DNA from: Umbelopsis ramanniana AG
Taxonomy: Eukaryota > Mucoromycota > Umbelopsidomycetes > Umbelopsidales > Umbelopsidaceae
Assembly: GCF_025399195.1 (NCBI RefSeq)
Contig: NW_026252091.1
Span: 434,001-498,000, forward strand
Direction: 5' to 3'
DNA: 64,000 nucleotides
Positions 22,852-34,577 of the stretch are shown in pieces (position 1 is the first letter of the stretch; each line of letters starts with the position of its first letter). A model generated the notes under the pieces. That model did not search any database. It saw nothing but the letters and a program-made list of their open reading frames with translations, and had not been told where the DNA came from. Made by a program: the position numbers and the translations under genes.

Positions 22852-25822
22852 ATGTTTGGCAAATCAAAGAACTTCAATTCCAAGTTCCAATTTGATCTGT
22901 CACAGTTTACCAATAACGTTGAAACCTCACCTGGCATTACTTTGCCAAACTTTGGTTCTCTGCCTCCGGATCTAAATCAGGTCAACGGTAACGCACATAG
23001 TGGACGCGACAATAATGAAACTTTTGCTCAGGCTGGATCGCAGCTGAATGAGGCTCATTTCAACTTCAAACCTCTCCCGTTGAACACCTCACAAAATATA
23101 GAACCAGCTTCTTTCGCCACGCTACATAATTCGGGTCACAATTCCTTCACACCAAAAGACACGTTCACGACTGCTACTCTTAATCCTATTTCATCGCAAG
23201 CCGCCGTGTTCAAAGCTGCCAAATATCCAAAAGAAATTGTAAGCAGAAAACTATATTGTTTTGACCAGACTTCTGTACAGACTATTCACCATTTTACTCG
23301 GTTTTAGAGAGCACACCATAGTAAAGATGCTTTCATTACGGTGCACGATTGGAGCAAAGTGTATCCAGGAAGACTTGCAGTTAGTATTCAGACAGTCTGA
23401 ATGAATCCATCGTCGCATGGCATTAATATCTGCTTGAAACTACAGTTTTATGAAAGCACAGCCAAACTTTTTGAAAATTTGCACGGTCCCAACAACAAGC
23501 TACATAACGGAACCGGCAAACGACACACAAATGGGTAAATTTACGGTAGTCACTCAGTATCATCGACTTCGCTATTTTTAACGCTTCTCCGTCTCGCAGA
23601 AACCTCAAAAGTTACAAACAGGATGCACTACATGCATATGCGTCTGAATACACTACAAAACTTATTGAATATCAAAAGCATTTAAATCAAGTAAGTCATC
23701 AATATTCAACGTTAACGCCAGCGTAAGGCTTGTTGTAACCCAACATCGGTTCCAAAGGATGTCAGAAAAGAGGTTGATCAGGAGCGAAAAACGATTCGCA
23801 CATTTGTGGCAATATGGCATCTCTGTGAAATTCTCTATTTCCAAAATGATAAAGAAGCACCAATAGCAAAGAAATTTGTTGAGTGGTTGAACTTGACGGA
23901 CAAATGTAACTTGTTTGACTGTATTACAATGCGTGTCATGGAAACCATAATGCTGATTTGCTTGTTTACTTACAGCTGGACTTTTGAAATATGATACGCA
24001 GCGCATAATACACCACCCAGATCCCTATAGTCATCCCGATTTTTGGGAATTTGTATATAAGTGAGTATCTTGTGGAAATGTATGTAACTTCTCTATTTCA
24101 ATGACTCAATGTTTTTCAACAATCAAGGTTAATATTGCGGGGCCAGACCCAAGTGGTGACAACTCTGTTGGGCCATGCTATCAAAACTATACCGGCGCCA
24201 TCTATCAAAATCATTAATGAGTTGATATCAATTCTTAACTCTATGCCAGAACTATTCAGCCACTACTCTGCCTCTGCAGAAACGAAATATATGAAGAAAC
24301 GATCCAAATGGCTCAAGGATGTTGAGCACTTCAAACTCACCTTGCAGGGCTCTGCTCAAACCGATCAAACAGGCCTCTTCTCTCATGCACTTGATACACT
24401 CAATTTGATATCAGGGGACAGGAATACAATAATGAAATACAGCAGCAATCGAAATGATGCTGTTGTTGCTATTCTTCTATATTCCTGTCCATCAACTGCA
24501 CGACGGGAACTTGCAGATGTAGTACGTCTCGTGGACAAAACATTTCCAGTACATGCTTCCGATACGTCTGCAGAAGCTTGTCGAGCGTTTATGCTGGGTG
24601 AAATTTATGAAGGAATTGTTGCCTGCGCATCAGAAGACTGGTGGTTAGTTGCCCATTTGACTGACCTCATGGAAATGGTTGACTTGTTGGAAACTCGAAG
24701 TAATTTAGGCCTAATGGTGGACGAAAATGATGTCGAGCTTCGAGAGTACTTTATCCTCAATTACGCACAATCTCTCTTTTCACATGGCTCACTTTGGGAA
24801 CACGCATTGTTTTACCTCAGTACTTGTCCAACCCAGGGATTGTCATGGATGCGCGAAGTAAGTATGGAGTGGATTGTTTATGCTTGAAACATCATGACTG
24901 ACCTACCCTTTTGTAGCTTGTTCTGCGTGTACCAACAACGGATGATGTGACAGTTTCTCGATTACTAGATACATGTCAACGATTCCACCTCGATGATCAA
25001 TACAAAACCATCTGCCGAGTAAGAGACAATAGCACATTCAGACATGTTCAATAGAGAATAATTAAACTGACCTTATCCTTCATTGAATTTAATAGATTGC
25101 TGCAAAGGGCAGTGTGAAGACGAAAAACTTTACTCAAGCTGTAAAATATTACCAAAAAGCAAATGATACCGCCAGTGTTGTTGGAATTTCAGATCAGATT
25201 TTGGACGCCTATCTAGTGTGTGGTATGTTAAAGGAAATGGCTCATCAGGAGATATCTTTACAAAATAGCAGGATTGATGTTTTGAGCTTCGTTTACAGGA
25301 GAATTGATTACGGCAAAGGAACTGATGGAAATCAAAGGCAACAGCGACTCAATGGGTGGATCCTTCGATTTTTTGCTCTTGTATGCTCAATTGCGTGATC
25401 TGCTAGCCGAAGGCGACCACGCAGCTGCAGGCCAACATTTGTTACGACTATTCAATTTACCATCTTCACGAACAGACTTTTGGCCAATTCTGTTTATCGA
25501 TGCCCTTCCACTATTCCAAGGTATGTAGTCATAATCAAGTGCTCACTATCCAGTTACAGTGTTCTGAATGATCTCTCTTTTTGTAGATCATGCATCATTC
25601 AACCAAGACGATACCTTCCAACTTCTGCATTACCTAGAGCAACTAACGGTTTTCTCAAGAGGAAACTCTGCCTATTTCAAAAACATACAACGATATATAC
25701 AAAGCACGCGAATCGACAGTCTTTCAGATACAGAACATGATTTGGCGGACATGATTGATACCTTTTATGAGACTGTTCGGTTCGGCTTGACCCGAATGCT
25801 TGCACATGAGTTTCTTGCCTAA
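22852..25822 (+). CDS. NUP85: Nucleoporin Nup85
   Basis: Y-complex (Nup84/Nup107 complex) scaffold nucleoporin of the nuclear pore. Exons: 22852-23238, 23308-23379, 23446-23534, 23600-23690, 23758-23905, 23976-24060, 24128-24857, 24917-25018, 25096-25222, 25299-25520, 25587-25822; 762 residues, near the yeast length of 744. The N-terminal ~125 residues are polar and disordered. From about residue 180 the chain is alpha-helical in the ACE1 pattern of the family (RTFVAIWHLCEILYFQ, PHPDFWEFVYKL-type block, SLWEHALFYLSTCP, WMRELVLRVP). The last exon ends with a conserved helical tail. Some small exons and the acceptor of exon 5 (AAG at 23757) are inferred by frame. Poly(A) signal AATAAA at 25831-25836. 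Confidence 0.88.
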
Positions 25823-25830
25823 ATTGTGAA

Positions 25831-25836
25831 AATAAA
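25831..25836 (+). terminator. Poly(A) signal of NUP85
   Basis: AATAAA only 9 bp after the stop codon. Confidence 0.5.
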
Positions 25837-25962
25837 AGTCAAAACCAACCAAAAATCAGGGCAGGGTATCGATTCAGACCTTGTGTATCTGATAGCTTTG
25901 AACATATGTAAAAAATGAAACCCCCCCCAGCGTAATAGCAAAATTCATGTTTCATAGCTATG

Positions 25963-26175
25963 TTACTGAACTGTAATCGGTGATAGTTGAGAGAGCATGC
26001 AAATCAGCCATGACGTATCGTGATTCCCTTCGGCCACGTATATCAGTCTGAGGGTGTAGAAGTGGTGGCGCAACGATCTTCTAGTGATTTCGATTGCATT
26101 TTCCATGGTTAATTCTTTAGCATACAAAGGAAATATGAGCTGTATATCTCTGGGATTACCATCTTCACTATTCAT
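25963..26175 (-). CDS. Small open frame, 70 residues, doubtful
   Basis: A minus-strand frame in the gap between NUP85 and the cis-prenyltransferase starts at an ATG at 26175. Its composition is protein-like (PLYAKELTMENAIEITRR, then HHFYTLRLIYVAEG) with no low complexity, but I recognise no family. It would share the promoter region with the downstream plus-strand gene. Candidate only. Confidence 0.3.
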   Translation of the reverse strand: MNSEDGNPRDIQLIFPLYAKELTMENAIEITRRSLRHHFYTLRLIYVAEGNHDTSWLICMLSQLSPITVQ

Positions 26176-26231
26176 GATGGTTGCCTTCTTTCTCAGTAGT
26201 CTGCACTGCCTGTAATATCAGCAATTCAATG

Positions 26232-26237
26232 CACGTG
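26232..26237. promoter_or_regulatory. CACGTG box upstream of the cis-prenyltransferase
   Basis: E-box core 97 bp before the start codon at 26334, within GCACGTGATT. Role inferred from position only. Confidence 0.4.
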
Positions 26238-26333
26238 ATTTTACTATGTTACACAGGTGCGGATATTTTTAATTTTGAATCAAGGAAAAAAGTGGAGCTT
26301 CTCGTGCCTGTATTGAAAGCACCGCTGTTCATC

Positions 26334-27683
26334 ATGGCTCTTACACTTTTTTCATCGGCTTATGAGTACCTTGAGCATTCCTTACAGCAAGCTACTATAT
26401 CCATTCTCAAGCAAGGTCCAATACCACGACATGTGGGTTTCGTCCTTGATGGCAACCGACGATTTGCTCGCGCGCACGGTGCAACTAGTACTCGTTTTGG
26501 CCATTATGAAGGATTCCGCCAACTTGAAAAGGTAAAATTTGAGCAGGAGAAAGCTTTACATGCAACAATTGTATATTGATGCAACGTTTCATTATTCAGG
26601 TGCTAGAGACTTGCATGCAGTTGGGAGTGGAAGCAGTGACAGTATATGCTTTCAGTATTGAGAATTTTAAACGCTCAAAAGAAGAAGTGGATTATCTGAT
26701 GCAGCTATTTCGTGAAGCATTTTCAGAACTTTGTGAGAAAAAGTAGGTCATGGATATGAATTGATGCTTGGAAACTCGGCTTTAGCAAACTAAATCTCAT
26801 ATTTGATGATTTGCACTAGCGACGTTGTCAAGGAATATGGTATTGCGGTTCGATTTCTTGGCAACATTAGTTTGTTACCTCCGGATGTTGCTGAAATAGC
26901 GTTAAGGACAGAGGAACGAACGAGGCATAATACCAAGTAAGTAGAGAGGTAATCGGTTTGGTGTTGGCTTCTTTCGAATTTCAAACCTCAACGGAGCGTT
27001 CCTAGGCGAATATTCAACATATGCTGCCCATATACCTCCCGTGATGAAATATCCACCGCCATGCGAAATAGCGTCAAGAAAGTTGAGCAAGGTCATATGA
27101 GGATAAGGTAGATTTGGTGATATTAAGACCCCTTTTCGCACACCTTGTCTCACCCACCACACCTTTGCCTTGATTTCAGGGACATCAACGAACATGTGAT
27201 AGAACAAAACTTATTCACTGCCAAATCACCACCACTCGATATACTCGTTCGCACTTCAGGAGAAATCCGATTAAGTGATTTCTTGTTATGGCAGGTAAGG
27301 TCCAGCTAAGACCTTGGTGTGTAATGCAGAGTACTGAGTAACATGGATACGGTTGTGGGATATAGAGTAGCAAGGACTGCCACATTCAATTTGTCAAATG
27401 CTACTGGCCACAATTTTCTTTATGGCGGTTTCTTCCAGTATTGCTTGAGTATCAGATGAATTATCGTGACATGATGGTGAGTATATGTTTGGATTACGAA
27501 CCTTTGTGGACAAGCTCAACCTGACATATCGTATAGGCCAATAGATCGGAAGACCACATTCCTACACCACGCCGTCGACGTAGTGGATCAGACTCATCCT
27601 CATCATCGGATACTTTGGTTGGTGACGACGATATAAACCTGTTAGAGTCACTAGCAATAGAAGAAAGCAGACAATGTTCTTAA
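26334..27683 (+). CDS. DHDDS: Dehydrodolichyl diphosphate synthase (cis-prenyltransferase)
   Basis: Elongates farnesyl-PP with isopentenyl-PP in cis to make the dolichol precursor, at the ER membrane (Rer2/Srt1/DHDDS family). Exons: 26334-26531, 26600-26742, 26820-26936, 27180-27294, 27366-27476, 27537-27683; 276 residues. Visible motifs are [14 protein letters not shown] (catalytic Asp in DGNRR), the phenylalanine/glutamate block [18 protein letters not shown], and [15 protein letters not shown], followed by FVKCYWPQF. The C-terminal Ser/Arg tail lacks the RxG motif, which in eukaryotes is supplied by the NgBR/Nus1 partner. Intron 3 is unusually long for this window (243 nt) and carries an open frame on the other strand. 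Start chosen at the ATG just before the [10 protein letters not shown] helix; an upstream in-frame ATG at 26181 is less likely. Confidence 0.93.
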
Positions 27684-27893
27684 GCGCAGCATAAGAGCAC
27701 AGTCAACTATCTATTTTCAGAAATTATGGAAACCCTTTTGTAATTTTCATTATACCAAGTCGTTATGTACATGACCATGTACAAGCGTACACAAATACAT
27801 TCATTCGTAATTTTATTTGGTGTTTTTCTTTTGTTACTTCACACCTCGGTTTGACTTAGTTGCTGGCTGAACACATTTTGTTAAGGCGATATA

Positions 27894-27915
27894 GTGCCTT
27901 AGAACAGTAAGGCAC
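27894..27915. repeat. Perfect 8-bp hairpin
   Basis: GTGCCTTA at 27894-27901 pairs fully with TAAGGCAC at 27908-27915 across a 6-nt loop GAACAG. It sits 154 bp before the ATP synthase d start. It may be a dimeric factor site or an RNA stem. Confidence 0.6.
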
Positions 27916-27941
27916 GACCTAAGACGTTAAATGACTTGGCT

Positions 27942-27951
27942 GGGTTAGGGT
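27942..27951 (+). promoter_or_regulatory. Telomere-like TTAGGG box
   Basis: GGGTTAGGGT, 118 bp before the ATP synthase d start codon. TTAGGG elements are bound by Tbf1/TRF-type Myb factors in fungi (family knowledge); use here is inferred. Confidence 0.4.
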
Positions 27952-28068
27952 AATTTTTCAAGAGTGTGACGTAGTCAATGTTTTGCCCGCTCATAGGCCC
28001 CTGTGGGTTAAAGGTTACGAAAAAAAAATTATTGGTAGCATCCTTCGTAGCATCTCCAATTAGAAAAA

Positions 28069-28890
28069 ATGGCAACTGCTCGCGCCGCCGTTAAGCAAAT
28101 CGACTGGTCTAAGCTTACTGTTAGCTTGCCCAAGGAAACTGTCGCTTCCCTCCAAGCTTTCCGTAAGCGTAATGACGAAGCCAGACGTATTCTCGATGAA
28201 TTGAAGCAACAGAGAACCGATGTCGACTTCGACCACTACCGCAAGGCTCTCAAGAACCAGTCCATCATTGACGATGCCCAGAAGGCTCTTACTGGCTTCA
28301 AGGCCGCTACCTACAACGTTGATGCCCAACTTAAGGCTATTGACCAATTCGAGGCTAAAGCTGTAAGTAACCATTTTCCACCCAGACTTCGCGCCTTCGG
28401 CTGCTCGCCTTGAAAATCCCTTTCAACACATCATATGATGGCACAAAAGCGTTCAGCATGATATTAAAAGTGTAACATGTACGAATGGCAACGAATCCTC
28501 GAACCGAACGATCTTTTGTCAACAAAGCAATCCCCTTTCCCGAAATCACGTTCTGCATTTTAAGATTATATGTTCTGACTCATTTTCCTCCACAGGTTGC
28601 CAAGGCTCAGAACACCGTTCAGCAGATCGATGCCGAGCTCAAGGACCTTAACGCCACTCTCGCCAACATTGAGCAATCTCGCCCCATTGAGCACTTGACC
28701 GTAAGTAAAAGGGACTAATGGCAGCTTTGCATTCTTTGAATCTTATTTTTAACTTGTTTGTCCATCACAGGTTGACGATATCGTTGCTGCCAAGCCTGAG
28801 CTCATCCAAGACGTCGAGAAGAGCCTCCAGAAGGGTCAATTCACCGTTCCCGGTTACAAGGAGAAGTTCGGTGATATCAGCTACTTCTAA
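28069..28890 (+). CDS. ATP7: ATP synthase subunit d
   Basis: Peripheral-stalk subunit of mitochondrial F1Fo ATP synthase. Exons: 28069-28362, 28596-28700, 28771-28890; 172 residues, matching the ~174 of yeast Atp7. The N-terminus (ARAAVKQIDWSKL) is the conserved family start, followed by charged helices (LQAFRKRNDEARR) that form the stalk, and the C-terminal block PELIQDVEKSLQKG then YKEKFGDISYF. Codon use is more biased (CTC, GCC, AAG) than in most neighbours, in keeping with high expression. The first intron is long (233 nt). A hairpin and a TTAGGG-type box lie upstream. Confidence 0.95.
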
Positions 28891-29060
28891 ACGTCACCAT
28901 CATTGCTGTCTAGAAAAGTTTGAATTTTTTATAAAACACACTTGCGTGTATATAAGCTTTATCAACCGGACTGATTTTTACTAGTTTTGTGATTCGTCGT
29001 TTACAATGCTATGGTATAGCTTGGGTTTCAGTAACCTATGGCTTGGTGTGATCAAAAGTT

Positions 29061-32000
29061 TCATTGTAATATCACGCGTCTACTATATCTAGGGCCAGTA
29101 ATCCATGCTCTGTCCATATCATCAACTAGTCGAACTAACACATTGACCCACACAACAGTCGTTGGGCGCTTACTACCGGTATCCTCTGCTACTTTCTTCG
29201 ACCGCGGTAAATGAATAAGCCCCATTGTAGAGAAGTAGTTATTAACGATGTTTGCTTGGTATGAGGTAGGTGGGTGTAGCAAACAAGCCTATGTAGAACA
29301 ATGTTAATTTTTTACATATTCCAAGGTGATTAGCTTGCCATTTTTCGTTGCCATTTTTCGTCACTTACGCTTAAGCCCATATCTCCGAGCGCCATCACTG
29401 GATTGTCATATATCATCAAAGCTTGCATTTGATCGCCAATATTCGAAATTTGTTGGCTAGTCGTGAAGCAAACAATGTCAGCTTTCGTAGCTTTCATTAT
29501 TTGACCTATAATATGTGAATTAATGAATGAAGTAATTAAACGTTTGAAGGTGGTATGCTAGAATAGCCCTGTACCTTTACAACGGCTGCGCTGAACAATT
29601 CCCTCAAACTTGATCACCATTACTTCTACTGAATCCGATCCAAGCGTAATTGGTTGAAGCTCCTCCAACGAAGGCTCCACGCTCATCTAGGTCGTATACA
29701 GCAAAATGTGTTACAAAGGCTGTAGTGGAATAAGAGCATAGCAATTTTCTTCAAACGTACCTGTACAGATACACTCTTATGGCTGCTGAAAAAGTTTTGT
29801 GGAAGACTTAGTGATAAGCTGAGAATGCCAATGCAATAAGCCTCAACAGTCCTTGAGAAAGCCTGATTGATTTCATTTAGTTCCTTATACCTTTACATGT
29901 CAATACCTAAGCTTGCTATACTACTTACATCAATTCGCTGGGCCAATTCCATGTCAGGCACTTTGTTCCAATCATCCGTTTCGCGCAAGACCTGGATCGA
30001 CAATGAGCGTGCAGATTTGTCGATTTCCATGCCTTCGTCCATCATAGAGACGTCTTCGAATAAGGGTATTAAAGCTGGATGTGTAAAGGTCATCATGCTT
30101 GCGGGTATATAATTTAGTATTGACGTCTAGGTACGTTGACTTCCTCTGCATTGTAACATACCTGCGCTTCATTGATGATAGAGAATATCCAAAGGTCAGC
30201 GCGATGATTTGAAATTCGTCAATCAACTGTGCAGTTTGCCGATCTGTATTGTATATGGTCTTTCGTAAAAGCTGATATCTTGAAGCCAGTTTAAACCAAT
30301 CTTTTGCGCAGGACATTATCTGGATATTGTTTATACCCTTCATTAGAAGATGAGATGGATCCCTCTTTAGCAAAAGCATACGCGTACCTTTCTCTCTATT
30401 CGAATGTATAATGAGTTCACGTTTTGTGGATTGTTGCGGACTTCTTGACTGTTCACAATGATAGAGATTGTATTTTTGATCAGGGTGAGCATTTCAGTTC
30501 GAAGCTGTATATACCAGCATGGGAATAACCTAGGTTCTTTCATAGTGGAAAACGCCTACAATTTGGATGTTTAAATAATCGCTACCAGACAAGACTCTCG
30601 AGTCGGAAGACCTACCTTCATTAGCGTTTGAAATCGCACTTGGTCTTCTATTGCTTTGTTCAATAACGCACACGCGGTGCCGTAGTCAGGGCTCGATTTG
30701 TCTATACCAGACGATATTAGGAATTCCGAACGAGATAACTTCATCATCGCCTGAACCCAGCAATCGCTCGCCTCCGTTTGAACCTAAAGTAGTTGTCACT
30801 AAATGGGCAGGCACTCCAAAAAATACCTAGACCTTCTAACTAACTTACCTCTCCAGCAATGCCTGATAGCACTTCATACATAATTTCAAAGTTTTTGCAT
30901 TGCCCAGCAATCTTCGCAATATCCCATAAATAGCTTTGGTTTTTGGTGAACTTGCCCTCAGTTTGGTTCCATCCGCCAAACAGCTTGATTTTACTGAAAC
31001 AGTCCTCTATCACCATATTCGTGGCTTCCTCAGATGTGTCCATACAAAGTCGCAGTGTCAGCCTAATTAAGGGAATCTTTCAACATACACCCAAGTTAAT
31101 GAACATAATTTGAACCTTCATGACAGCTCATAGATTGATACTTACGCATACTACGGGGTTATCTATATTCTTGCTCAATTTTTGAAGTAACAAAACAAAA
31201 TAATGTCCTTCATTTGCTTTGCTTTGACATGCTAAGTAGTACAGATGCATGCAAAGAACAGGTACAAGGCATTCTATGTCGATTATTCAATATGGTTAAA
31301 GCCAATTATCATAGCAACGTTTCACTTGCAGTTACTCACCATTGGCAGCTTCCACCGTGCCCAACATATATTCGAAATCCTGTGGAATGTTTTCCGCGCC
31401 AACTGATAGCTTTCTCCTCAGTTTTAGGAGTTTTTTAAGCTACATTAGTCAGATCCGTTAATCAAAGTTGCAATTAGCATAATCATCAGTTTCCATACAA
31501 TACATACAGTAATTTTTCTATGGTTGGTATAAGGCGCCATCACCAGGGAATCCGTGGCCATATTAAGACACCGATACATCTTTTCTTCCATGTCAATCAT
31601 CGTCTGTTCATCGACTACCGAATTTTCGCAATATTTCAATGTCGATATTATGATGTTCAATATAGCTGTATATTGTATCATCGAGCTTATCTGTAAGCGG
31701 TTCGATTCCATAAACAATATATTATGTATTGCACCAATGAACTCCTTGAATTGCTGATGACTTGCCGGATCAGAGGAGCGGATGATTGTCTGTAATGCTG
31801 GCTCATTCTTTTGAAATAAGATTAAGAGACAGCGGCCGTATGTGTACTTGAGAAAAAAGGATCCGGATTGTAATACTTCACAACCGATTTTCATCAGGTT
31901 CTATATATCGTCAGGGTTAAACTTTATGTCTGGGACTCTACATTGTCTTTTCGCAACTTACCAGAACGTCTAAGGAAGATAGCATGGCTTGAGCATCTTG

Positions 32001-33094
32001 CATCAAGATCAAGTCATGTAACACCTGACACATCAAATCCTGACCGCAATCTTTAGACGCATACGAGATCAGAAGGCTGATGTGTTCAGTGCGGTTGAGG
32101 AACGAGTGCTTCGACAAAGACGCTATAGTGCTCAAAACCACTTTCAATTGATCTTCCTCGATAGGCGGATCTAAGTTTAGCATATTCATACAGATTGCAA
32201 GAGCCTATTTACTGTCCGTCAGTATTTTCTCCAGAGATGCCCGATTCAATCAATCTGCGTAATACCTTTTTCAGCATTGTAAAGTCCACATACATATGCC
32301 GCAAGATGCGAATGAGTTGCGTCCTAACATCTGGTGAAATTGACGGAGACATAATCATAGCTTCTAATTTCGAGCAGATCACGGCCAAGAATCGATGGGA
32401 TACTCCACAAAATTTGTCTGCTGCCCATATGGCTGCCTCCAATTCGGGCCGATCTTCCGCTAATTCCAGACGCTGCATGACTCTAGAATTGCAAAACCTT
32501 CATAAATAATCACATAATGCATTATACCACATTCAGCTTGACTAACCCATGATGCACATCCAGTTTCTCCGGTATAATGGCAGATATGCATCCCAGCATT
32601 CTGGAGAGGAGATCAGCAAAATGTCTCATAGCACGTAAGTCATACTGTCGCGAAGGAACTTACCGAAGTGTAATGGATCGCGCTACGTAGTCATTACTAT
32701 AGAGCACTGGCAATATGCGTCTGACTGTTTCTTCTGTGTTTATCAACTTGGGAAGATGCGCTTCGGATGATTGCTCAAACACTTTGTAGATGTGAAATTT
32801 GAGGACATTATTGCTGTAACACTTGTGAGTCTATCTCGTAGATTATGCTTTTCACCTATTCTTTCGTAAACGCTTGATTAACTACCTTTGCCTAAACCAA
32901 TCTGCTAATTTAAGTATCGCAGCAGTGACAACGACGGGGTATGGGTAATCTTCGAACAGTCGAGGAAACAAAGCAAGAACTCGGAGTTGCATGCCGTTGG
33001 TTCCTTGAATGGAAGACTTTTTGGCGGTGAATTTAGACTCGAGTTCTAGTAACGCCTTCTGACCTTCGCTGTGCTGCGTTCCATTGTCGGTCAT
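29061..33094 (-). CDS. INTS7: Integrator complex subunit 7
   Basis: ARM-repeat subunit of Integrator, the nuclear complex that cleaves snRNA and paused Pol II transcripts. Seventeen exons: 33094-32886, 32813-32664, 32600-32547, 32482-32266, 32204-31962, 31900-31508, 31439-31340, 31273-31146, 31076-30849, 30783-30616, 30555-30388, 30319-30162, 30097-29929, 29862-29761, 29686-29575, 29505-29369, 29288-29061; 987 residues (human 962). The N-terminus matches the family closely: KALLELESKF, ALFPRLFEDYPYPVV, LKLADWF, then SNDYVARSITLRMLGCISAIIP across two introns and ELEAAIWAADKF. The rest is helical. Near the C-terminus a beta-type segment (VEVMVIKFEGIVQRS) fits the family's terminal domain. Every junction keeps frame; the acceptor of exon 12 has an alternative 16 nt upstream. 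Shares a 170-bp divergent promoter with the PQ-loop gene. Confidence 0.87.
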
Positions 33095-33264
33095 CAAGTC
33101 GCGCGTCTGCTTGGATCAAATGAAGTTGGCGAATCCCAGGGCTCACAGCAGAGTGCCTGTACAATCCGTCACAAAGACAGTCCCAGGTTTCCGTTTTCGG
33201 TGCCCTCCCGCATTTGTTAAGTGGTAATTTTTCTGGTCTCATTCACTTTCAGTTTTTCTTCTTC

Positions 33265-34234
33265 ATGACTTTTGACAACGCATTCTGGTCATCAATCTCT
33301 GGCTATCTCTCTATAGGATGCTGGCTCATCGTTTTTACACCACAACTATGGGAGAACTACACGAGAAAAAGTGGTGACGGTCTTTCTATGACTTTCCTTG
33401 TCATTTGGCTTTTAGGCGACGTCTTCAACCTTGTTGGCGTAGTAATGCAAGATCTCCTTTTTACAATGCTGCTTCTAGCTGTTTGGTACACACTTGCTGA
33501 TATTGGACTTATTTGGCAAGTTCTTTACTATCAGAATACGAGATCAGAAAGAAAACGCAGTGAAGACAGCCGAGAAACAGATCCACTTCTCCCAAGGAAC
33601 ATCTTGGATGAGCCAACAAGACGAAAGCGCAACCAGATCATTCCTATAGCGACCCTGGTTATATCCACGATAGCTTTAATTGGGAGTCTTGTCTACTACG
33701 GCTTTACACATATGGATTCTGACGATAGCTCGCATGCGGATAAGGACAAAACGCAATTTCAAATCATACCCCAGATCATGGGCTGGACCAGTGCCGCGCT
33801 TTATATCGCAAGTCGAGTTCCGCAAATCGTTAAAAACTACAAGGATCAAAGTACGGAAGGGCTCAGTTTGGCGATGTTTTTCTGTGCTGTTATGGGAAAT
33901 GTGTTCTTCACCTTGGTAAGTCTTCATTCAGCCTGTCACTCCCACGCCAACCCATTGTTTTGCAGCTTGGCTAATTGTTATTGCAAACAGTCAATCTTTT
34001 TGCGGTCAGTCGATCCGACATACCTTTTAATTAATCTTTCTTGGATTATTGGAAGCTGTGGAACACTGGTGTTTGATTTTACTGTAAGTTTACGGATCTT
34101 TAATTAATGTTTTGAATGTTGCAGATTACTCATGTATACAATAACAGATCTTTATGCAATTCATTATTTACAAACAAGCCCCTACTTCAACCTCTCAGGC
34201 CCATCTCTCGGGTGCTGAAGACAATCACATTTGA
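33265..34234 (+). CDS. PQ-loop lysosomal/vacuolar cationic amino acid transporter (Ypq/PQLC2-like)
   Basis: Seven-helix membrane protein expected to export basic amino acids from the vacuole. Exons: 33265-33915, 33991-34083, 34148-34234; 276 residues. Two PQ loops are visible: FTPQLWENYTRKSGDGLS in the first half and RVPQIVKNYKDQSTEGLS in the second, each at the end of a hydrophobic helix as in Ypq1-3 and PQLC2. A charged cytosolic loop (RSERKRSEDS, then ETDPLLPR with a dileucine-type sorting signal) separates the halves. Exon 3 was chosen at the second of two AG sites because it gives the family-like IFMQFIIYKQ helix end instead of an unrelated tail. Confidence 0.92.
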
Positions 34235-34577
34235 AGTCAAGGACCACTTCAGAATTCTTTCGCCAAAAAAGTCTTTTGGCCGTGTACATACAATACATTG
34301 TTATTAACTTTCCTCTTCCTTCTTATGTAGATCATTTCATCATATACTTGTCGTATAAAGTATTGTGTCGCTGTGGACATAGACATTCCATTATTGAATC
34401 TCTTGTGTACTGATAGCTGGCACCTTATCAAACTTCCCTGCAGTCAAATAGTATCCTTAGCCCATACAATACCCACTCGTTGGTTTAAACCATTTGTAAA
34501 TTTCAATAAAGCGCGTACGTACTATTGAACATTGATGGTTTTATATACTGGATTTCTTCCTACAGGAGAGAATTGTT
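34235..34577. other. Convergent 3' region PQ-loop gene / RMND5
   Basis: Two genes end towards each other here. AATAAA occurs near 34505. No further gene seen. Confidence 0.55.

Larger units (their letters stand above)
27684..28068. promoter_or_regulatory. Promoter region of ATP synthase subunit d
   Basis: Contains a perfect hairpin (27894-27915) and a telomere-like GGGTTAGGGT (27942-27951). No gene seen. Confidence 0.55.

Noticed and set aside
28060-28374. 104-codon minus-strand frame over ATP synthase d
   Set aside because: Antisense shadow of a strongly codon-biased exon.
33033-33242. 69-codon minus-strand frame at the INTS7 start
   Set aside because: Overlaps INTS7 exon 1 in a different frame and has no homology; INTS7 starts at 33094.
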